This document shows positions 1 to 8,063 of a stretch of 24,081 bases of DNA, in pieces (position 1 is the first letter of the stretch; each line of letters starts with the position of its first letter). Under the pieces are notes generated by a model, which worked only from the letters and a program-made list of their open reading frames with translations, had not been told where the DNA came from and did no database searches. The translations under genes were made by a program, and so were the position numbers. This DNA is from Reticulomyxa filosa (lineage: Eukaryota > Foraminifera > Reticulomyxidae). The stretch spans positions 1 through 24,081 of the forward strand of contig ASPP01018891.1 in the NCBI GenBank assembly GCA_000512085.1, in the 5' to 3' direction.

Positions 1-1080
1 AAATACAAAAATCATATTTTATAAAAAGTGTGTTGCATGTAATTACATTTTAAAGTTAAATTTATAATTATATATTTAGAAAAAAAATCATTGCCAAAGG
101 CAATATGTATAATTTGTATATTTTTTGTTTTTATTTTTTCTCATAGTCACATAAGTAAGTTAATTAAACATACCCTTTTAACATCTATGCATCACACTTT
201 TTTTTTTGACAGAATAATAATACAATTAAATCATTTATTGAAATTATTGTAGACAACGATTTCTCTGAAAAACATGTTTGTAAAGTTGTTACATACAAAC
301 GAGACCAGAAATCTTTGGAAATTTTGACATTTCTTATTTAAAAAAAATTTTCTTTACATCACAAAATTACTTTGTTGAACTAGTTCAAGTTTTTTTAGCA
401 AAGATACCCAATGAAACGTAAACAATAAATAAAGACAATTAAAGCACCTAATGTTTAATAATACATAAAACGGTTTCAAAAATTATAAATCAAAAATTTA
501 AAATAAATAACACGTTTGGATTTAAAAAAGTGTTGAAACAAATTTCAAAAGATAAAATAAAAGACTAAAATCAAAACAACATTTAAAAACTACACAACTA
601 GTAGTTATTTTTTAAAGTGATTGATTAAATGCTTTTTTTCGTGGAGAAAATCAATCATCCTTATAAAGTGTCGTTTTATGTGCCAACTTTCTTTTTTATT
701 CTACTGTACAAACAGTTATCAATGCAAAAGCGTGATTATGGAAGTTGACAGTTATCATAAGGCACACTCAAATATTTAATGTTTCAGCAAATAAATTATT
801 TTGCAAACAATTATCTTGGGTGTTTAATTACTCTTCATATTTTGTTAGTTCATCATATCCAAGTGTATAACGTGAAAAATGAGAAGCAATAAAGAAAGTA
901 CTTTTTGAAAATTTAAATAGAATTATTTTTTTCTAAAGGATAGTGAAATTGTTCTTCAATATTATGTTTTGTGATCTTTTGGGAACTGAAATGCATCAAA
1001 GTTACTTACGACTTTGAATTTTGAGACAAAACTCAATTATCTTATTTTTCTTAATATTACACTTTTCAACTATCTTCATT
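1..1080. other. AT-rich intergenic DNA, no gene seen
   Basis: This stretch is very AT-rich, has stops in all frames, and shows no codon-like pattern or recognisable motif. It lies downstream of the WD40 gene that ends at 1091 on the minus strand. I see no tRNA, rRNA or mobile-element signature. Confidence 0.6.
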
Positions 1081-1086
1081 TTTATT
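1081..1086 (-). terminator. Probable polyadenylation signal of the WD40 gene
   Basis: On the minus strand an AATAAA hexamer begins 4 bases after the TAA stop at 1091-1093. Canonical eukaryotic poly(A) signals have this sequence. Its closeness to the stop implies a very short 3' UTR. Confidence 0.5.
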
Positions 1087-1090
1087 TATG

Positions 1091-2404
1091 TTACCACCAG
1101 ATATAGATTGCTCCATTATTCGAAGAAGATATAATTTTATTACCATCTGATGAAATATCCACGCTTTGTAAGGAATATCCTTCCAAATTTTGTATTTCAC
1201 ATCCTGTTCTTGCATCCCACAGTCGGATTGTACCATCTCTTGAACAAGACACAATAGTTTGACCATCTGGAAAATATTTTACATCATTCACGTTATCTGA
1301 GTGCCCATCCAATATTTTCAATTCATTTCCTGATTCCACATTCCATATTCTGACTGTTTTATCATCTGAACAAGACACAACAAATTTGCCATCTAAGGAA
1401 AATTTTGTGTGATTTATGTAGTTTGAATGCCCTTTTAATTGCTTCAATCTTTCACCCGATTTTGTATTCCATATACCAATTGTATTGTCAGTTGATGATG
1501 ATGCAATCTTTTGACCATCTGGTGAAAATTGTACATCTAATACACCACCTGAATGGCCAATCAATACTTTAATCTCATTTCCGGAATCAACATCCCATAA
1601 TCTTATTGTTTTATCTGTTGAACATGATACAATATTTTTGCCGTCTGAGGAAAAGTTGATACCCCATACCCAATCAGAATGTCCTTCTAATTTCTTCAAT
1701 TCTTTTCCTAATTTTACATCCCATAATCGAATTGTATTGTCTCCGGCACCTGAAGCAATAATTTGCCCATTTGGCGAAAATTCTGCGGCAAGAACCAAAC
1801 CAGTATGCCCCTTAAAAATTTGAATTTGTTTTCCTGACACAACGTCCCATATTTGAAGTGTTTTATCATCAGATGATGAAACAGCTTTTTGACCATCTAC
1901 TGAGAAGCGTATTCTATTTACACTACTCTTATGTTCGTTTAAAAACATCTGCAATTGAAAATGTTTGGCCTGTGTTAGTGTATGAACTAATGTTATGTTG
2001 GAATACAAACAAACAAAAAACTTAACATATTTGAATACAATTTTATTAAAATCTTTGATCCATCCAAATTTAATATTCAAAATTCTAACCCAATTTTGAA
2101 TAATTATAGTTGTATCGTTTTCTGACTGTTGTTCGTTCATTTGTTAATTTAACCAAACAGTTTGTGTTGATATTAAGAATCTGCTGTACATTTGAGAAGT
2201 GTAATCAGAGCTTACCAACTGTGGTGTTGTATCAGTTGGTTCCTTGATAATAATATCCATTGTTTTCTTATGAATGAGTTTAAAAAAAATTTTGAACTTT
2301 GTGAACCTTCTTGATTCAGTTTTTTGAAGGCTTTTTTCTTGACAATTAAAAGACGATATTTTTACTATTTGTATTTTTTGAAAAGAATGCACCTGCTTTG
2401 TCAT
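1091..2404 (-). CDS. WD40-repeat protein, seven-blade beta-propeller, spliced
   Basis: The protein has an N-terminal exon (2216-2404, ATG at 2402-2404) joined to a main exon from 2125. The intron at 2126-2215 starts GTAAGC, ends CAG and joins codons in phase 0. A second in-frame intron, 1949-2014, is likely, so the product is about 385 residues (407 if it is retained). Seven WD repeats are visible, each ending in an IWD, LWD or IWN-like motif, for example GHTGLVLAAEFSPNGQIIAS and DNTIRLWD; together they make one complete propeller. Before the propeller lies NWVRILNIKFGWIKDF, which I recall as a conserved header of foraminiferal WD proteins. WD propellers are protein-binding scaffolds, and nothing here names the partner. 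The ATG at 2140 is a poor start because an in-frame TAA lies just upstream and splicing bypasses it. Confidence 0.85.
1949..2014 (-). other. Likely in-frame 66-nt intron in the WD40 gene
   Basis: The segment starts GTTTGT, has a branch-point-like CACTAAC followed by a short tract, and ends TTGCAG. Its length is a multiple of three and it has no stop, so a plain ORF reads through it. Removing it joins the conserved header directly to the first WD repeat. Confidence 0.55.
2126..2215 (-). other. Intron 1 of the WD40 gene
   Basis: This 90-nt intron has a strong GTAAGC donor and a CAG acceptor and contains in-frame stops. It joins EPTDTTPQL to SENDTTIIIQNW in phase 0. The size matches the 70-105 nt introns of the neighbouring giant gene. 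Confidence 0.65.
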
Positions 2405-2464
2405 AATCAAAAGCTATCGATTATCTATTCTTGGTATTTTTTCCAATTGGAATAAAATAAAATA

Positions 2465-2489
2465 TCATTGCTTTACACTCAAGCAATGA
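2465..2489. promoter_or_regulatory. 9-bp inverted repeat upstream of the WD40 gene
   Basis: TCATTGCTT and AAGCAATGA form a perfect dyad around a 7-nt spacer, about 60-85 bp upstream of the WD40 start codon. It could be a binding site for a dimeric factor or a chance palindrome in AT-rich DNA. Confidence 0.2.
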
Positions 2490-2611
2490 GCACGATTAAC
2501 AATGAAGACATAAAAAATATATAATAGTCCATTTTGTGGTGAATAAGATCATCAATTGGACAGATTGAAAAATTTCAATTTTGCATCGACATTAGCAAAT
2601 TAAATTTTCTT

Positions 2612-2695
2612 TCAATTACGACAAACTGTACAAGTTTCTTGACATATTGGGCATTGTTCAGTACCATGTCTGTCTTCTGTCATAGCACTCGTCAT
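2612..2695 (-). CDS. Tiny ORF with paired CxxC motifs (uncertain)
   Basis: A 27-codon ORF begins with ATG and ends in TGA, with a stop just upstream in frame. Its tail contains CPICQETCTVC, which looks like one half of a RING or treble-clef zinc site. It may be a relic exon of a zinc-finger gene, a terminal exon whose other parts I cannot find, or chance. I do not assign a function. Confidence 0.13.
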   Translation of the reverse strand: MTSAMTEDRHGTEQCPICQETCTVCRN

Positions 2696-4591
2696 GTTTG
2701 ATAACTAGAAGTTAAACAATTGTCTTTCTAATCTCTGGTTTGAAAAGAATTGTCGAGATATTTGAAAACTTTGTGGAAACTTGGGTGCATAAGTTGGTAA
2801 GTGTAATACGACAGATGCTCTTATTGAGAGCGTTTTTCAATAAAACAAAAGTGAATTAGATAAAAGAATAATGATAACAGAAGGAAAGAAAGCAACAAAA
2901 AAAAGTGAGTAGAGTTGTGGAGAAGTTTATCCCACAGGGGATTCCTCAAATCCTTGGATTGATTTCTCTTGCAAAGATTCTTAGTATTTTGAGAATATAT
3001 CAGATATACATTTTTTCCCACAAGCTGACAACAAAAATGGACTAAGATTATAACTGTCCTAAATGTACACACCATCAAGAACTTAGATACACAAGAATGG
3101 CAAAAAGTACTAAGCAAGAAGACAAAAAATTTACTTTTTATACTAAAACTGGAACGAAAATGTTTTCACGTTGTTATAGCCAATATTTTTAAGTGGTCAA
3201 CGTTAGAGACTTAACCGTAAAAATGAGATGATTTCTCGAGTAATTTATTGAAGTTTTTGAGGAAAAAATTAATCTTAACATCATTTACTACATATTATAA
3301 CTTTGTTAAAAAAGTTTTGTTTTGAATTATTGATATTGAAACAACTAGATACTACAATATCTAGCAGTATCTGAGAGAATTTTGAAGAGACTATATATTT
3401 TTTGATATAGTGTTTGATATAATGAATTACGTTCAGTTGTGGACAAATATCCAAAAAATTCTTCCAGAAATTCGCAGTATATTGGACATCCTATTGTTCG
3501 TAATTAATACTAATAGCGAAATTTTAATAGCTTTGAAGTTTTTCTAAGCAATATCAAGTGTATGGTCCATAAACAAATTATGTATCCTAAATTATTTAAT
3601 CTTTTACTAAGATATGACATTGCGATAAGTATCTCAAGATTTTCAACGTATTGTACAAAAATCGTTTTGGTAGCTTCTGAACAATTCAGATATGTAATTT
3701 TGTACCAATGAAAAATTCAAAATTTTGAATATCATTCCAAACTGGTGTACGTACTAGTTTTGTATAACACTTGAATAATTTTGTACTTGTTAAAATTGTA
3801 GGGAAAGTCCCTATTATAAATCCCCAACTACTAACGGAACGGTGGGACCCCCAGTGGGTTAAAACCCTATTCACAACACAACTCACTTTTCTCTCGTTGT
3901 ACTTGTTTCTTTCATTTTAGTTGTTATTATTCTTTTTTAATTTACTTTCTTTTACTGAAGTTGTTCTTTTGGAACTAAGTTCCTTTCGTATTACACTTAG
4001 TCTTCTCACAAATCCCACAAAATGATATTTCTGAACATTGGTTAAGTGGCTTTATGTGGATAAGTTGCTGTTTGTCTTTCTTGCTACATGCATAATGATA
4101 TCATGCATACTATTCATGAAACTAATCACACAAAAAAACTGAGAAATGCTTTTTATTATTTCGACGACTTTTTATGACTTAGATTGTTTGGTATATTATC
4201 CACTAAAAACTTTTGTGTTCAAAGTTACTTTTTTATTTCATTACTCCTGTAATTTCCATCTTTTTCATTTATTTGTCTTCTTATTCCACTTTTACAACTT
4301 CTCTCTTCTTAAAAATTGTGTGAGCTATTTTGAATCGCTACGAATTAGAACTGTGTTTCGCGGCATTATAGAAATACGCAAAATATACTGAAATAAAGCA
4401 TCACCATCTTATATGTCTGCAGCCTTGGTTTTTCTGTTTTCCGCCAATTGTAAAGAAAGGAGGATTATTTTTAGTAATGACAGAATTGTCAAGATATCAA
4501 AGTTACACAACCTAACAAGTGTTCGTTAGTTTTTTTGAAGTACAACTTTTAAAGACAGAACTAAAACTTGCTAGCGGGGAGCCTTTTATTC

Positions 4592-6059
4592 ATGCCGTTG
4601 GATCGTTTTAAAGGATGTACAGGAATAGTCCTGTTGGCGATAATAGTATTACTAGCTCTAAATTGGAATCGTGATTGCACATACTTGTGGAAGGTATTCT
4701 GCATACTGACAGTGGTGGACGGACTAGGAGTGTTAGTGCTCTATAAGATTGAAAAAGCGCTCGTCGAATGTTGTTGCAATATATGTTGCTGTTGCTTCTC
4801 GGACAAATATTCAGAGGGGGCAATTCGTTGTAAAATATGTTGTCAAGGGATTGTATTGCATCCGTGGCCTTTTCTGCTTGGTTACAATGCATACGGTTTT
4901 TACTTGTGGACAAGAATGCAATACGACAATTGCGATTCTCGAACAGAAAAATGCTTTTTAGGATATAATATCCTTTTATTGACCTATTCGCTTTACGTGT
5001 GTGTATTTTACTTTAACCGAGTATCGTATCGTCATCGCAAGCACACAATGGACGTCGCTCTACCGGCACAAATCGCTCCCGCAGACCCTTCTCCTCAAAA
5101 TGTCTTTCCTGTGGAAGGGGATCCTCGGCAATACCAACAACAACAACAAGATCCTGTTTTGATCGAGGGTCCTGCATCTTTTGCACCGCCGCCAATGTCC
5201 ATGCCTTTTACACCGCCAGTAGCTATGTCTTCTTCACCAAGTACTGTACACCTGCTTGTAACACATATATTTATGTAATTATTATGCATATGCTTTTTTT
5301 TTCGTGAGTGGGACAATGGTGGCCCTTTTTTGCATGCTATGCGTGTGATCCAAAAATCACAACACATACGCATACATTTGTAACATATTCGCAATATGCT
5401 GTGTTTGTGTCCTTGCAAAAATTCCAAAAAGAGGAAGATGAAATCGAGGTGTCACTGGAAGTAGAAATGGAGCCTCAACCCGTGGCCCCACTTCAAAATG
5501 AGCCAAGGCCAGCAGAGAGAAACAAACCGAGGATGTCCCATGGACACAGACCGTCTCAAAGTATTTCAATACAACATATCACTAATATTGAAAGAATGCA
5601 ATCTGATCCTCGTCTGCATAAAACTCCAGGAGGAGATGATAATACCCCCGCGAATGAAGTGGAAGTCTCGTGGCCCAGCAAATATCTGGGCTTTGCTCGT
5701 CGGCTCAGTAGTGGCATACTTAACATTATAATGGCCACTGATCCGGAATTAGAATGCGCTGTTTGCTGTGATTCCTTTCAATCTGGACAGGAATTGGCCC
5801 AATTAAATTGTGGTCATGTTAGTGTGTCTACTTATATTCATAATGTACATATTGACATCGTTTTTCTTTCTTTCCACATTTTTTTTGTGTACTGCATGGC
5901 CTCTCAAATTATCCTTTTTTCCTGCTGTTTGCACTATCGCAGATGTTTCATAAGAAGTGCGTTGTCGACTGGCTACTTGAAAATGACAAGGGAGAATGCC
6001 CCTATTGTCGAATGGACGTCAAGAATTATACTAAACGTGGGACACCCCCACCTTCGTGA
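4592..6059 (+). CDS. Multi-pass membrane RING-H2 finger protein, likely E3 ubiquitin ligase
   Basis: Three exons (4592-5240, 5432-5817, 5943-6059) give about 383 residues. The start is the first in-frame ATG. Hydrophobic segments lie near residues 9-25, 31-51, 87-106 and 121-141, so about four membrane spans are likely. Between the second and third is a cysteine cluster (CCCNICCCC) that could be palmitoylated. A disordered Pro/Gln linker follows. The C-terminal RING-H2 has all eight ligands in C3H2C3 order: C325, C328, C343, H345, H348, C351, C364 and C367, plus the usual Trp after the sixth ligand. The last intron (5818-5942, GTTAGT...GCAG) splits the RING between GH and MFH. The first intron is either 5241-5431 or 5246-5433; both keep the frame. 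RING-H2 domains recruit E2-ubiquitin, so this should ubiquitinate targets at a membrane. The membrane and substrate are unknown. Confidence 0.85.
5818..5942 (+). other. Intron inside the RING-H2 domain
   Basis: This 125-nt GT-AG intron starts GTTAGT and ends ATCGCAG. Splicing is phase 0 and restores CGHMFHKKC, the central ligand motif. Read-through gives a nonsense tail that lacks half of the zinc ligands. Confidence 0.85.
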
Positions 6060-6077
6060 AACAAAAAAAGTGCAACA

Positions 6078-6083
6078 AATAAA
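6078..6083 (+). terminator. Possible polyadenylation signal of the RING gene
   Basis: AATAAA lies 18 bases after the TGA stop of the RING gene. Another AATAAA on the same strand lies near 6611. Confidence 0.35.
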
Positions 6084-6560
6084 CCAAAAAAATCGATCTG
6101 ACTTTTTAAGGCATATGTCTTGGACGGAATTGTAGGATAACCTTTACATCACAATGCATTCAGTATCGCTTTTGTTTCATTTGGTGTTTGTTACGTTTTT
6201 TGGATTTTTTTTTCTTTTTGTGTCTTTTTATCTGTTTGAAAAGAAAAATACCGAAAATGAAACTAACTCCAAATTCTTTTATCAAATACTCTTTTTGTTT
6301 AGTGTAAATTTGACAGAATTTTTTTTCTTAATGGTTCTAACAAAAACTAAAAAAGTGGTTCAATTTGTCGTATTAGAAGTTTGAACGTGCTAAAAATGAT
6401 TGCAGACAGTTTCTTTGTTGTGCCACAAGAAATGCACATGAGAGATACAGGCAAATTACACATGTTACTTCAAGGTAACAATGATATCAAAGATCAGTCA
6501 ATGTGATGATAATATCCCCCAATGCGAACACAACAAAAAACGAACAAAGAAAACAGAAAA

Positions 6561-6566
6561 TTTATT
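6561..6566 (-). terminator. Possible polyadenylation signal of the giant HECT gene
   Basis: On the minus strand AATAAA lies about 90 bases after the stop at 6655-6657. An ATTAAA variant also overlaps the stop codon itself (GATTAAAG), so either could be used. Confidence 0.35.
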
Positions 6567-6654
6567 GTTGATACACAATCAATACAAAAAAAAGCGTGAA
6601 ATTGAGACAAATAAAAGAAGTGACAGATGTTTTGAAAGAAAGGACAATCACTCT

Positions 6655-8063
6655 TTAATCAACTTCTTCTGGTTGTATTGTCTGGTTGAGGTCATCTCTT
6701 CCAGGCTCATCAGCGTTCATGGACAATGACTCCGTGATTGCTAATAACAAGCGCTCTCTCATTACCTCTTTGCTTGAGTACTTTGGTAATTCTAAATGGA
6801 AAAAGCATGTGTGAGCTTTTGGTAACTGTTGATCAGGATTGGCAGAGGTCTTTATTACAGGTTTAATCAAAAATCGTAGGCGCAATCGTGCAAACTCTTC
6901 ATCATCGTTTGGCAATCTCTCTTGGGCCCATGTAAACCGAATAAACTTGCGCTTGTTTTCTGGTGAAAACTCATTCAAAATTTCCCAGAACCATTCAATA
7001 TACTCGCTGTTGGAATCGATGCTCTTGTCATAAACAGTATGTCGTCTTAACAAATTGACATTAATATCAGGAACGCCACAAATTAATCTCTCTAATTCTT
7101 GCCACGTAAACAATGACAGGATTTGAGTAGGCACGATTTTGTGAATACCTCGGCGGATGCACTCAATGTGTGGTACGTGTTCATTCAATCTTGCCTGATA
7201 AACCAACGAGACATATTCCCGGCGATTCTCAAAAGTCACAGGGATTTCACTACCGTTGGGTTTCAATTCTACCAACGTCATGTCAGACAATGTGGTCATA
7301 AAGGTTTCTTTGAAGTCATTTTCAAAGTCTTGTTTTTTTTCAATCGGATAATTCCAGATCTCGTCCAACACTTTGCACAATGCCGTGTCAATTTCGTACA
7401 AATCCTTTCGATCACATTTGAGTCCAACCAATGGTTTCCAAACAAATGCAGGTAAAGACAAGTTCAATTTGACACCAGTGCGCAAGCACATGCCAATTAA
7501 TTTTCCTAAAAATTCAAACATACCAAATTGTTCCTCTTTCAAATTTGCACTATCTTTGGCGGACTGAATATTCAGACTTTCTCCGACACCTTGCTTTGCG
7601 TTGCCACTAGTCGCTGTCGCAGACAGTAACAAATTGGGGTGTGATGGACGAATGATATACTTATCTTTATTCAGCAAATCCAACTGTGGTTTTCGACCAT
7701 TTGGAGTCAATTGGAACAGATATGATTGCAAAGATTGCAACTCGCTACTTACGTCGCTAAAGTATTGGCGATAAGGGCCAGTATCACCTTCGACGAATTG
7801 GCCAATCAATTCTAATACAAACGTGACAAATGGGTCCGTTCCTTGGGGTTTTGGTGGACGCAATTGTGATTCATCCACGCGCGACAATTGTTGATATCCA
7901 AAGCCGAAATTGGATTCCGTGGCGAAATCTAAAGCTCCAACGGTTGATATTTTGTTTAATAATTTCATTCGATTCATTCGAACTACTGGTTTCTTTTCGA
8001 CTGCTTCACACGTCGCGTCCATGATATTTTGCAAGAAATCAGATTTCACTTGCGTGAAGATTA
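6655..8063 (-). CDS. HECT gene exon 9, second frame: catalytic HECT domain
   Basis: About 468 codons to the TAA at 6655-6657. It begins LIFTQVKSDFLQNIMDAT, the typical entry to HERC-type HECT domains, then RMNRMKLLNK. The N-lobe has FEFLGKLIGMCLRTGVKLNL and LPAFVWKPLVG; the hinge and C-lobe have ELERLICGVPDINVNLLRRH, RKFIRFTWAQERLP and LPKAHTCFFHLELPKYSSKE. The Cys codon is 6805-6807. The acceptor cysteine, its Thr neighbour and the conserved FxxLxLPxYSS strand are all present, so the enzyme should be active. The final tail after the C-lobe is about 25 residues. Confidence 0.92.

Larger units (their letters stand above)
2405..4591. other. AT-rich spacer between divergent genes
   Basis: This 2.2-kb region lies between the start of the WD40 gene (minus, 2404) and the start of the RING gene (plus, 4592), so it should hold both promoters. 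I see no clear TATA box. ORFs at 2821-3117 (minus, 98 codons) and 4146-4391 (plus, 81 codons, Phe-rich) show no domain or convincing codon pattern. A GC-richer patch lies at 3830-3872. Small inverted repeats are noted separately. Confidence 0.5.
6060..6654. other. Convergent 3' spacer between the two ubiquitin ligase genes
   Basis: The RING gene (plus) ends at 6059 and the HECT gene (minus) ends at 6655. The 595-bp gap is AT-rich and has no credible ORF. It should hold both 3' UTRs and cleavage sites, so the two transcripts may overlap. Confidence 0.6.

Noticed and set aside
2821-3117. Minus-strand 98-codon ORF
   Set aside because: Starts at a non-ATG codon, is a low-complexity hydrophobic mix, and shows no domain or splice partner.
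4146-4391. Plus-strand 81-codon Phe-rich ORF followed by AATAAA
   Set aside because: Composition is what AT-rich DNA gives by chance, and there is no domain; the hexamer after the stop is the only point in its favour.
5308-6135. RING gene taken as one unspliced ORF
   Set aside because: This reading loses the second half of the zinc ligands and includes two introns; splicing restores a perfect RING-H2.
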